A stretch of DNA of 16,612 nucleotides from Planctomycetaceae bacterium (lineage in GTDB: Bacteria; Planctomycetota; Planctomycetia; Pirellulales; Pirellulaceae), in the NCBI GenBank assembly GCA_002685655.1, contig NYXM01000005.1, positions 1 through 16,612 of the forward strand, in the 5' to 3' direction. Position numbers and translations under genes: made by a program. The notes beneath the pieces are model-generated. The model was given only the letters and a program-made list of their open reading frames with translations, searched no databases and was not told the origin of the DNA. Of this stretch, positions 6,211 through 12,810 are shown piece after piece (positions within the stretch are counted from its first letter, which is position 1; every line of letters begins with the position of its first letter).

Positions 6211-7275
6211 ATGGCCAAACGAACAAGAATGCGACGCATCGCGGCCGTGGACGGCGCGGGACGCGGTGTCGTTGTTAAGCAGCGCGTTCCTGCACCCAAG
6301 GCCGGACAGGTCCTGATCCACGTCGAGGCCGCCACGATCAGTCCCGGCTCGGAACTCAGTCGCGCGCGGCGATTGCGGGCCGGCGAAGCGGGCAACACGA
6401 ACACAGTGCAGAAGCTCGGCTATCAGAACAGCGGCCGTGTCATCGAGGTCGGGCGCGGCGTGAAACGCTTCAAACCGGGCGATCGGGTCGCGGCCTTCGG
6501 CGGTGGCTACGCGTACATCGCGGACTTCGCCGTCGTTCCACAGAACCTGTGCTGCCCTTTGCCTGACAAAGTGAGCTACGCCGAAGGTGCCTACGGCAAC
6601 GTGATGCTCACGGGCCTGCACGCGATCCGCCGCGGCGAGGCGCAGATCGGCGAGGACCTGCTGGTCGTGGGGCTGGGCATCGTGGGTCAGTTCGCCGCTC
6701 AGTTCGGCCGGATCGCGGGCCTGAACGTGATGGCCTGGGACAGGCTGCCGTTTCGCTGCCGGATCGCGCGCCAGTGCGGCGCCCACGCGGCCATGAACGT
6801 GCAGAGCAAAGACGCGCTCGACGAAGCGCGCCGGTTCACGGAAGACCGCGGCTTCGACCTGGCCGTCGTCGCGATCGGCGGCGACGGGACCGACGCGGTG
6901 CAGCAGACCAAGGCGGCACTGAAGACGTCGCCGGACGGCCACACGATGGGCCGAGTCGTCCTGGTGGGGGCCGTCAACGCCACCATCCGCGGCGGCTCGG
7001 GATTCGGAAATGCCGACGTGCGCAGCGCCGCACGCACGGGCCCCGGCTACCACGACGACGAATGGGAACACGGCCGCACGGACTACCCCCACACCTTCAT
7101 GCGCTGGACGACGCGGAGCAATTTCGAGCTGGCACTGAAGCTGATGGCGCGCGGGGATCTGAAAGTCAAGCCCCTCACGACGCACACGCTTCCGATCGGG
7201 CGGATTGACGAGGTCATTTCGGCTCATTTGGATGAACCGCACAAGACGCTGGGGACGGTGCTGGTGATGGACTGA
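6211..7275 (+). CDS. Medium-chain dehydrogenase/reductase family oxidoreductase (zinc-type alcohol dehydrogenase-like)
   Basis: A 354-residue NAD(P)-dependent oxidoreductase of the MDR superfamily. The N-terminal GroES-like catalytic half shows AGQVLIHVEAATISPGSE (31-48) and GRVIEVGRGVKRFKPGDRVA (75-94); the Rossmann half has the nucleotide-binding motif GLGIVGQ (154-160). The usual CGxCGSD catalytic zinc ligands are replaced by ISPGSE, and no structural four-cysteine lobe is seen, so zinc may be absent. The substrate cannot be told. ATG 6211 was chosen because the frame upstream runs through the tRNA; ATG 6229 is an alternative. There is no visible ribosome binding site and the start lies 10 nt after the tRNA, so co-transcription with it is likely. 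A strong hairpin repeat begins 5 nt after the stop codon. Confidence 0.9.
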   Translation: MAKRTRMRRIAAVDGAGRGVVVKQRVPAPKAGQVLIHVEAATISPGSELSRARRLRAGEAGNTNTVQKLGYQNSGRVIEVGRGVKRFKPGDRVAAFGGGYAYIADFAVVPQNLCCPLPDKVSYAEGAYGNVMLTGLHAIRRGEAQIGEDLLVVGLGIVGQFAAQFGRIAGLNVMAWDRLPFRCRIARQCGAHAAMNVQSKDALDEARRFTEDRGFDLAVVAIGGDGTDAVQQTKAALKTSPDGHTMGRVVLVGAVNATIRGGSGFGNADVRSAARTGPGYHDDEWEHGRTDYPHTFMRWTTRSNFELALKLMARGDLKVKPLTTHTLPIGRIDEVISAHLDEPHKTLGTVLVMD

Positions 7276-7279
7276 GGGG

Positions 7280-7391
7280 CGCTAGCCTGGATTCCCATGG
7301 GCCACGACGCGCCTCACAAATTCGATGTCCTTGGTGGGCCCATGGGAATACAGGCTAGCGTAGCGAAAGGACTCGAAGAGAAGCGTCACGA
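7280..7391. repeat. Hairpin repeat element, copy 1
   Basis: The left arm (7280-7305, beginning CGCTAGCCTGGATTCCC) is complementary to the right arm (7334-7360, ending ATACAGGCTAGCG) apart from one extra G and one mismatch, around a 28-nt loop. A second copy at 10859-10970 has the same arms, the same extra G and the same loop length; similarity continues for ~30 bp past the right arm. Both copies sit directly after a stop codon. The transcript would form a ~26-bp stem, so the element could end transcription or protect mRNA 3' ends as REP/BIME repeats can. It could equally be a non-autonomous mobile element. Confidence 0.9.
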
Positions 7392-7447
7392 GCGTGATAC
7401 GCCTTGTAGAACGCGTTTCAAGGTGGGTTCACGACCGCGAGCACAGC

Positions 7448-7503
7448 AGCCCGACGCGCAAGCGAGGGACTCCCTCTGCGATCTTTACGTTCTTCGCGGC
7501 TAA
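7448..7503. repeat. Composite planctomycete-type intergenic repeat, copy 2 of the GCGAAA/ACGCAAA family
   Basis: AGCCCGACGCGCAAGCGAGG (7448-7467, followed by GA) matches a repeat I associate with planctomycete intergenic DNA; one frame reads PTRKRG. It is followed by CCCTCTGCGATCTTTACG and TTCTTCGCGGCTAA, the reverse complement, with few changes, of the tract at 5696. The two repeat types are directly joined here. Confidence 0.65.
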
Positions 7504-7532
7504 GGGTTCTGCTCGGGTGCGGAGCGCCCCGC

Positions 7533-7859
7533 TCACGACGCCAGCGACTCGGGCAGATTCAAATCCGGTGGCCCGTGTTGTGCCGATTCCCGGATCTCGG
7601 CTGCTTTCTGGATGAAGAAGCGCGACAGGACGGCGTCGATCCTGTGCTTCGCCAGCGCCTTGCCCGTCTTTTCCAGGTCGTTGGCAAACGCCAGATCGGA
7701 CCGTAGGCCCTGGCGATACTTGTAGCTCAGCAGTGGCGTCATGGCGATGGCGCGGGCGTCCTGGTCGATTTCCCCGCAGTCTATCCAGACCTGAACTTCC
7801 CACCGGTCGCCGACGCGCCGAATGGCGTAGGGCGGCGGCACTGCTTCGGACTGTACCAT
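7533..7859 (-). CDS. Hypothetical protein, 108 residues
   Basis: I do not recognise this protein. It is hydrophilic, without signal peptide or membrane helix. The N-terminal part looks like a short beta segment (YAIRRVGDRWEVQVWIDCG); the remainder looks helical and charged (GLRSDLAFANDLEKTGKA, then FFIQKAAEIRESAQ). Reality of the gene is supported by AGGAG 8 bases before its ATG and by a composition that looks protein-like rather than a frame shadow, since no other gene overlaps it. It lies alone on the minus strand between two plus-strand genes, with a 221-base divergent gap to the exported-protein gene at 8081. It is probably cytoplasmic. Confidence 0.7.
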   Translation of the reverse strand: MVQSEAVPPPYAIRRVGDRWEVQVWIDCGEIDQDARAIAMTPLLSYKYRQGLRSDLAFANDLEKTGKALAKHRIDAVLSRFFIQKAAEIRESAQHGPPDLNLPESLAS

Positions 7860-7867
7860 GTCTCAAA

Positions 7868-7872
7868 CTCCT
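7868..7872 (-). promoter_or_regulatory. Ribosome binding site of the 108-residue hypothetical gene
   Basis: Read on the minus strand, GCTGAGGAGTTTGAGAC precedes ATG; AGGAG is 8 bases from the start codon. This is the main evidence that the short minus-strand gene is real. Confidence 0.7.
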
Positions 7873-8080
7873 CAGCTTGTTCCGTTCCGCCGGGGGCCGA
7901 TTGTAGTAGATCGTGCACATGGCGGCACGTCTTGATCGGGCCGGTGTGGGAAACCTCAGGACGCCATCCCAGAAATAGCGGCGATGAATCGCCGCACTCC
8001 AATAAGGGTGCAGCTTGTATTGATCGAACATTCCGATAAGATTTGTTTCATCCTGACGACCACGCCAGAGGACGATTTCC

Positions 8081-8614
8081 ATGAAGATCCGACGAACCAT
8101 CGCCTTGATGCTCCTGCCTGTGATCTTTGTCTGTCTGTCGGCCACACGGGCCGAACCGCCAGTGGCGGCAGGGGCGAATATCGCAGATGACGCCGCGAAA
8201 CAAGCTCAGAGCCACAAGCAATTCGAGCAATTGCTTTCAGGTGTGAAGCTCGTGGGCCGTTTCACGGTGCTGGGCAGGGAAGACGGCCCGCTGCCCAAGG
8301 AAGAGTACACGATCACGAGCGTGAAGAAGCTGCCGAACGGCGATTTCTGGCTGTTCAACGCGCGCGTCAAGTACGGCGAACGGGACGTGACGCTGCCCAT
8401 GGCGCTGCAAGTCAAGTGGGCCGACGACACGCCCGTGGTCACGCTCACGGACCTGACGATCCCGGGCTTGGGCACCTTCAGCTCACGTGTCGTCTTCTAC
8501 AACAACAAGTACGCGGGCACCTGGACGCACGGAAACGTGGGGGGACACCTGTTCGGGACGATCCAGAAGCTGGAGGAGAACCCCGCCGACGCGACGGACG
8601 CGGCGGGGCAGTAG
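8081..8614 (+). CDS. Exported conserved protein of unknown function (planctomycete type)
   Basis: A 177-residue protein with a Sec signal peptide (KIRR, then hydrophobic TIALMLLPVIFVCL, likely cleavage after A24 in TRA). The mature part is beta-rich: FEQLLSGVKLVGRFTVLG, EEYTITSVKKLPNGDFW, VTLTDLTIPGLGTFSSRVVF and a final GTWTHGNVGGHLFGTI. I recall similar short exported proteins in planctomycetes (pattern: FEQ-LSG-LVGRFT, then LTDLTIPGLGTF, then GHLFG), but know no function. AGAGGA ends 8 bases before ATG 8081. The protein is probably periplasmic. The three exported-protein genes from here to 10858 share a strand, but the 462-base gap to the next gene argues against one tight operon. Confidence 0.85.
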   Translation: MKIRRTIALMLLPVIFVCLSATRAEPPVAAGANIADDAAKQAQSHKQFEQLLSGVKLVGRFTVLGREDGPLPKEEYTITSVKKLPNGDFWLFNARVKYGERDVTLPMALQVKWADDTPVVTLTDLTIPGLGTFSSRVVFYNNKYAGTWTHGNVGGHLFGTIQKLEENPADATDAAGQ

Positions 8615-8750
8615 ACCGCGCACTGACGAGCGAGTTGCCCAAATGTGTTTTCGTGCTCGTGCTCGGATTCTGCGTAGTTAGCGTGCGGTACTGGTCTGTT
8701 GTTATACGCGCGCTTCATACTCGGGCTCGGACCCGTCCGCCGCAACATTT

Positions 8751-8792
8751 CGAGCACGAGTACGAGTACGAGTACGAGGACGAGGACGAGGA
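8751..8792. repeat. Tandem hexamer tract, CGAGTA/CGAGGA, seven units
   Basis: The units read CGAGCA, CGAGTA three times, CGAGGA three times. The start of the tract (with flanking TT, 8749-8764) is the reverse complement, 14 of 16 bases, of CGTGCTCGTGCTCGGA at 8652-8667, so ~113 bases could fold back. Confidence 0.85.
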
Positions 8793-9064
8793 CGGGATAT
8801 CTGTCGCTCTCTTTGTTTCTACGGGGATCGACGAATTGCTGTCAATCCCGACCCCCGACGCAGCATGTTCCACCTGAGGCCGGACGTCCCCATCACCTCA
8901 CGTTCCCGGACCTACCCGGGCCACCAGCCTGGGGTGCTCCTGAATCCCCGAAACGGCAAGGCAGAAGAGACGATATGTGCGACATCGAAGCATCGTTTAG
9001 CGGCCGATCGTCTCGGCCTCGTGCGCCGTGCGGATATCGGCCCTTCCCCACAATGTCCCTGACC

Positions 9065-9070
9065 AGGAGG
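9065..9070 (+). promoter_or_regulatory. Strong ribosome binding site deciding the lipoprotein start
   Basis: AGGAGG, a perfect match to the anti-Shine-Dalgarno core, lies 6 bases before ATG 9077 and excludes the upstream open frame as the real N-terminus. Confidence 0.85.
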
Positions 9071-9076
9071 ACCTCG

Positions 9077-9694
9077 ATGAAAATCGAAAACGCCCGTTGG
9101 AGCCTGTTGAGAATCGTCTTCGGCATCGTGATCGGCGTCGCGATCGGTATCGCGTCGCTGGGCTGTTCGCAGAGCAGCTCACCCGCCCCGACGGGACCGC
9201 CCGAACCGGGTGTCCGCGGGCATGCTTCCATTGATGGCGTGGAGACCGAGGTCGCGGATGGTGTGGCCTACTGGATGAAGGACATGAATGAGCTGTGGGT
9301 GTACATGGTCTCACGAAAGATGTCCGACGAGGAACGAAAGAAGGTCGAGTCCGCTTCGATGGTCGTCGAGCGCATGGTCCCGGGCGCCAAGATCGTCTGG
9401 CTGCCGATCGCGTTCGGCAAGGGCGCGCCGCATCCCACGACATTCTCGACCCAGGACGTGGAACGATACGCCGTCAGCTACTCGAACTTCACCAAAGCGC
9501 CCTACACGATGAACATTTATGCCAACCAGGGGCCCTTGGCCGACCAGGGCTTGCAGTACCTCCAGGGCGAGTTCCAGCCGGAAGGGGGCAAGATCGTCGG
9601 GCGCTTCGTGACGTCGCCGGCCTTGCCCAAGGACGCACCGGACATCAAGTGGAACGTCGAGTTCTCGATCCCCGTGATTCACGTAGGGACATGA
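9077..9694 (+). CDS. Probable lipoprotein of unknown function
   Basis: A 205-residue protein with a positively charged start, a long hydrophobic segment (LLRIVFGIVIGVAIGIASLG, 10-29) and Cys30 followed by a Ser/Pro-rich spacer (SQSSSPAPTGPPEP). SLGC is an imperfect lipobox (Ser instead of Leu at -3), so lipidation is likely but not certain; a membrane anchor is the alternative. The mature domain (~48-205) alternates short strands and helices, with VADGVAYWMKDMNELWVYMVS, a charged helix MSDEERKKVESA, PHPTTFSTQDVERY and a terminal WNVEFSIPVIHV. I do not recognise the family. The next gene on the same strand, a Tat-exported DUF3500 protein, begins 96 bases downstream. Confidence 0.82.
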   Translation: MKIENARWSLLRIVFGIVIGVAIGIASLGCSQSSSPAPTGPPEPGVRGHASIDGVETEVADGVAYWMKDMNELWVYMVSRKMSDEERKKVESASMVVERMVPGAKIVWLPIAFGKGAPHPTTFSTQDVERYAVSYSNFTKAPYTMNIYANQGPLADQGLQYLQGEFQPEGGKIVGRFVTSPALPKDAPDIKWNVEFSIPVIHVGT

Positions 9695-9790
9695 AGGCGG
9701 GTGTGCTTGCCTGGCACGTTCCAACCGCGAGCTCGGGTCGCCTTGCCGTTTCGGTCGCACAGCTGTATTCATGGCCGGCGGTTGCCAACG

Positions 9791-10858
9791 ATGTCGAACC
9801 GGCCACACCCAGATCGCGGTACCCAACGCACGGACCTGACGCGCCGCCAGTTCATCGGCACCGCGGCCGCCACGCTCGCGGCACCGCTGGTGCCCGCGGC
9901 GTTCGGGGCCGTTGATCCGGTTCCGCCCGTGCAGCGCTTGAGCGAATCCCTGGTCACGCATTTCTACAAAACCCTGTCTCCGCAGCAGAAGGCGATCATG
10001 ACTTTCCCCTTCGACCACCCGCTGCGCGATAAGATCGACAACAACTGGCACATCACCAAGGCCCGCGTGGGGAAGGACTTCACCCCGGACCAGCAGGCCA
10101 TGATCCGGGAGATCTTCAACAAACTGCACAGCCCGCCGTATTGGAAGCAAGTGATGCATCAGGTCGAGCACGACAACGGCCGAAACGGCTTTGGTCGCTG
10201 CTCGGTCGCGGTCTTCGGCGAGCCGGGGCCGGGGCCCGAGCCCGGACCCGGACCCGGACCCGGACCCGGACCCGGATCGGGGCCGGCGCCGGGGAAGTTC
10301 GAGTTCGTTCTGACGGGCCGCCACGTGACGCGGCGCTGCGACGGCGACTCGGTCGACGGCGCCGGCTTCGGCGGGCCCATCTTCTACGGGCACGCCGCCG
10401 AATCGTTTCACGAAGAGCCGCATCATCCGGGGAACGTGTACTGGTACCAGGCCGTGCGCGCCAACGAGCTATTCGAGGCCCTGGACGGCAAACAGCGCCG
10501 CCTGGCGCTGCGCGATGACCCGCGCCCGGAACGGCGCACACAGACGGTCCAACTCCGCGGCGACACCCCCGGCCTGGCCGGCGTCCCGATGGCCGAGTTG
10601 ACGAAGGACCAGCAGGAGTTGGCCCGGCTCGTGATGCAGGACTTGTTATCGCCCTTCCGAAAGGCGGACGCGGACGAGTGCATGAAGCTGATCGAAGCGA
10701 CCGGCTTCGACAAGCTGCACATGGCGTATTACAGCAATATGGACATCGGCAACGACGGCGTCTGGGACGTGTGGCAGATCGAGGGACCCTCGATGGTCTG
10801 GTACTTCCGCGGAGCCCCGCATGTGCACACTTGGGTGCATGTCCGGGAAAAAGTTTAG
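9791..10858 (+). CDS. Tat-exported DUF3500 family protein with Pro-Gly hexamer expansion
   Basis: A 355-residue protein. The N-terminus has a twin-arginine signal (TRRQFIG, 17-23, then AAATLAAPLVPAAFGA). The mature part matches the DUF3500 pattern: YKTLSPQQKAIMTFPFDHPL, KFEFVLTGRHVTRRCDGDS, GGPIFYGHAAESFHEEPHHP, YWYQAVRANELFEALDGKQR and the terminal YFRGAPHVHTWVHV. The family is exported and of unknown function; conserved His residues at the C-terminus suggest metal binding, which is inference. Between the two halves (residues ~144-168) lies a low-complexity Glu/Pro/Gly segment with six consecutive Pro-Gly pairs encoded by perfect CCCGGA hexamers. ATG 9791 gives a normal Tat peptide; no strong ribosome binding site is visible. 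A hairpin repeat starts at the base after the stop codon. Confidence 0.87.
   Translation: MSNRPHPDRGTQRTDLTRRQFIGTAAATLAAPLVPAAFGAVDPVPPVQRLSESLVTHFYKTLSPQQKAIMTFPFDHPLRDKIDNNWHITKARVGKDFTPDQQAMIREIFNKLHSPPYWKQVMHQVEHDNGRNGFGRCSVAVFGEPGPGPEPGPGPGPGPGPGSGPAPGKFEFVLTGRHVTRRCDGDSVDGAGFGGPIFYGHAAESFHEEPHHPGNVYWYQAVRANELFEALDGKQRRLALRDDPRPERRTQTVQLRGDTPGLAGVPMAELTKDQQELARLVMQDLLSPFRKADADECMKLIEATGFDKLHMAYYSNMDIGNDGVWDVWQIEGPSMVWYFRGAPHVHTWVHVREKV
10241..10276 (+). repeat. In-frame CCCGGA hexamer tract, six perfect units
   Basis: Six exact CCCGGA units encode (Pro-Gly)6, within a wider GP-rich stretch (10221-10293). A hexamer unit can expand or contract without frameshift. Confidence 0.9.
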
Positions 10859-10970
10859 CGCTAGCCTGGATTCCCATGGGCCACGAAGCGACTGACAGAT
10901 ACGAAGTTGAAGGTGGGCCCATGGGAATCCAGGCTAGCGTAGCGCGAAGACTCGATCACAAAAGTCACGT
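10859..10970. repeat. Hairpin repeat element, copy 2
   Basis: The left arm (10859-10884) is identical to that of copy 1 at 7280. The right arm (10913-10939) differs only at one base (ATC for ATA) and carries the same extra G. The 28-nt loop is 18/28 identical to copy 1. The TAG stop of the DUF3500 gene directly abuts the left arm. Downstream similarity includes TAGCG, GACTCGA and GTCACG at matching spacing. Confidence 0.9.
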
Positions 10971-11041
10971 TCAAGAACAAACTGGAAAGCTTGCAACAAA
11001 GTAGGTGAGTCCCCAAACAGCGCCCGCGCGATGCTGCTTCC

Positions 11042-11809
11042 TCAAGGGCGCCCCAGCTTTCTTGACAAGTAAGGCACACCTGCCAATGCGACGGCGAGCT
11101 GGTGGCGGCGCGTGCAGTAGGCGGCGTCGATCCGCGCGATGCGGTAGGGGGGCGGCCAGGATCGGTTCGTTTTGCTCACGCCGAAGGACAGGCGGAAGTC
11201 TGTGGTCACGATGTCCCTCAAGGTGCTGTGCCGCGGGATTCTCGATCCGGGAAACGCGAACGCTTCAACGCGGACGCCGAGGCGCTGCTCCAGGGTCGTC
11301 TTGGGCCTCACGATCTGATCTCGCAGTTCGTCCAGGTCCTCGATTCCCACGATGTCGTGGCTGACCGTGTGTGACCCGAAGCGAATGCGCCCGCTGTGGT
11401 TCAGTGCGGCCAGGTCCTCCCAGCTCAGGTGTCCTGGCCGGCCGATCCAATCCAGCACGGGGAAAACCACCGCCCCGAATCCGTGCTCGTCCAGGATCGG
11501 CAGCGCAGCGATCCGGACGGTCTCCAGGCCATCGTCGAACGTGATCACGACCTCGCGGGGTCCTGCCGCGGGCGCGTCGATGTCCGCGACCGAGCAGTGG
11601 CACCTCAAGAACGCCATCTGGTGCCGAAAGATTTCGGGGCTCAAGTTGTCGCGATAGGCGCCCCGCGGGTTCGGGTCGTCCGCGATGTTGTGGTACATCA
11701 GGTACACGCGATCGTGCCGCGGGAAAACGGCGCGATACAGACGCAGCAGCCCGCCGTAGTAAACAATCGCCGCCGCGGCGTTGCAGAAAATGCGCTTGAG
11801 GGTCCTCAC
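11042..11809 (-). CDS. Polysaccharide deacetylase (NodB / carbohydrate esterase 4 family)
   Basis: A 255-residue enzyme that likely removes N- or O-acetyl groups from a surface polysaccharide. The CE4 motifs are visible: VVITFDDG (87-94; Asp92 as catalytic base and Asp93 as metal ligand), GSHTVSH (145-151; His147 and His151 as metal ligands) and AFAFPGSRIPR (183-193). The N-terminus holds a weakly hydrophobic segment (CNAAAAIVYYGGLLRLYRAV) that may anchor or signal export; YLMYHNI (36-42) is typical of the exopolysaccharide-type subgroup. The start codon is GTG with no strong ribosome binding site. It is transcribed away from the glycosyltransferase, with 155 bases between them, which suggests shared regulation and a polysaccharide locus. 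The fold appears complete. Confidence 0.9.
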   Translation of the reverse strand: MRTLKRIFCNAAAAIVYYGGLLRLYRAVFPRHDRVYLMYHNIADDPNPRGAYRDNLSPEIFRHQMAFLRCHCSVADIDAPAAGPREVVITFDDGLETVRIAALPILDEHGFGAVVFPVLDWIGRPGHLSWEDLAALNHSGRIRFGSHTVSHDIVGIEDLDELRDQIVRPKTTLEQRLGVRVEAFAFPGSRIPRHSTLRDIVTTDFRLSFGVSKTNRSWPPPYRIARIDAAYCTRRHQLAVALAGVPYLSRKLGRP

Positions 11810-11836
11810 GTCAGTCGTTCACGGCCTTCGGTGAGA

Positions 11837-11895
11837 CATCGAGCATCCAGCATCCAGCATCCGACATCTCGCACTCCGTCTCCCGCAGCTCGCAT
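11837..11895. repeat. CATCCAG heptamer-type intergenic repeat
   Basis: Units read CATCGAG, CATCCAG, CATCCAG, CATCCGA, then degenerate CATCTCG, CATCCTG and TATCCCA. It lies in the divergent promoter region between the deacetylase and glycosyltransferase genes. Confidence 0.6.
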
Positions 11896-11964
11896 CCTGT
11901 ATCCCATACCCTGGATCCAGCCCCCACTTGGTCCTATCCGAACACTCTGCTAAGCTCACGCCCG

Positions 11965-12738
11965 ATGGTCACACTTTCGATCATCATCCCCACGTACAAC
12001 TACGGACACTTCGTCGCCCGAGCGGTCGAATCGGCGGTCGCAGCAAACGAACACGAAATCATTGTGCTCGATGACGGGTCGACCGACAACACCGCCGAGG
12101 TGTTGAGACCCTTCCAAGGGCGCATCCGGTACGTTCACCAGGCGAATGGCGGCCCCTCGGCGGCCCGCAACCGCGGGATCGACGAAGCGCGCGGGTCGTA
12201 TCTGCTGTTCCTGGATGCCGATGACGCGTTGATGCCCCGTGCGCTGAGCCGGTTCGAGCAACGCCTGTCTGTGGATTCGAACCTCGACATGCTGTTCGGC
12301 GGATACCGGTCCGTCGCACCCGACGGCCGCGCCGTGCCCCGCCCGGCCAGGCCCGTGCCCCGGCGGCTCGATGCGCGGTTCCGGGCCTGCATGCTGGGGC
12401 GCCTGCGGATCGCGATGGGCGCGGCCGTCTTTCACCGGCGGGTCTTCGACACGATCCGATTTCCGCAGGCGATCCGAAATCTTGAAGATCGGGTGGTCTT
12501 TGCGCAGACGATGGCCCGCTACCGATGCGCGACGTTCACGGAACCTGTCCTGGACGTGCACGCACACGACGGCCGGACGCGGCTGGAGGTCGGTTCGATC
12601 GATCGGATGGACACACGACTCACGGACGCCCTGTTCAACGAGGCCGTTCTGCCGAGGCACCTGATGCGCATGAGGAACGAATTTCACGCCCATTTTCTGT
12701 TAGCCCGTATTTCCCAGATGATTTCACGAGTTTGGTAG
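11965..12738 (+). pseudogene. Family 2 glycosyltransferase, C-terminus cut by an IS1380-type element
   Basis: The GT-A domain is clear: LSIIIPTYNYGHFVARAVES (4-23), EIIVLDDGSTDNT (31-43), NGGPSAARNRGIDEARGSYL (61-80) and the DxD-type motif LFLDADDAL (81-89), which binds the metal and nucleotide-sugar phosphates. NLEDRVVFAQ (172-181) supplies the likely catalytic Glu/Asp. Around residue 243 (FHAH) the sequence changes to FLLARISQMISRVW and stops; these last ~14 codons look like the end of the IS element that follows. Family members of this type carry a further helical C-terminal part, so the protein is probably truncated, though the catalytic domain is intact and may still work. The remainder should lie beyond the right end of the window. 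Confidence 0.8.
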
Positions 12739-12810
12739 AACCGACACGCGTTTGAGGCCGTAATACAAGGTGTTTCCATCACCTCACCTCAGCCATGGAA
12801 GGCCCACCCA

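Larger units (their letters stand above)
8615..9076. other. Intergenic region with hexamer tract, no gene seen
   Basis: 462 bases. An open frame runs into the lipoprotein gene from 8699, but its first 126 codons are low-complexity (STSTSTSTRTRTRT) and the strong ribosome binding site at 9065 marks the real start. The region holds the CGAGTA hexamer tract and an inverted repeat pairing 8652-8667 with 8749-8764. Nothing else is recognisable. Confidence 0.6.

Noticed and set aside
6139..7242. Long minus-strand open frame ending in TGIEPATSGLQSQRSPN
   Set aside because: Its C-terminus is the antisense of the tRNA-Ala gene, a well-known spurious protein signature, and the rest is antisense to the dehydrogenase.
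7297..7503. 68-codon open frame downstream of the dehydrogenase
   Set aside because: It is composed of the hairpin element and two intergenic repeats and has no ribosome binding site; the only possible coding hint is treated as a finding on the hairpin repeat.
8699..9076. 126-codon extension upstream of the lipoprotein
   Set aside because: Low-complexity translation of a hexamer tract; AGGAGG before ATG 9077 and a signal peptide there mark the real start.
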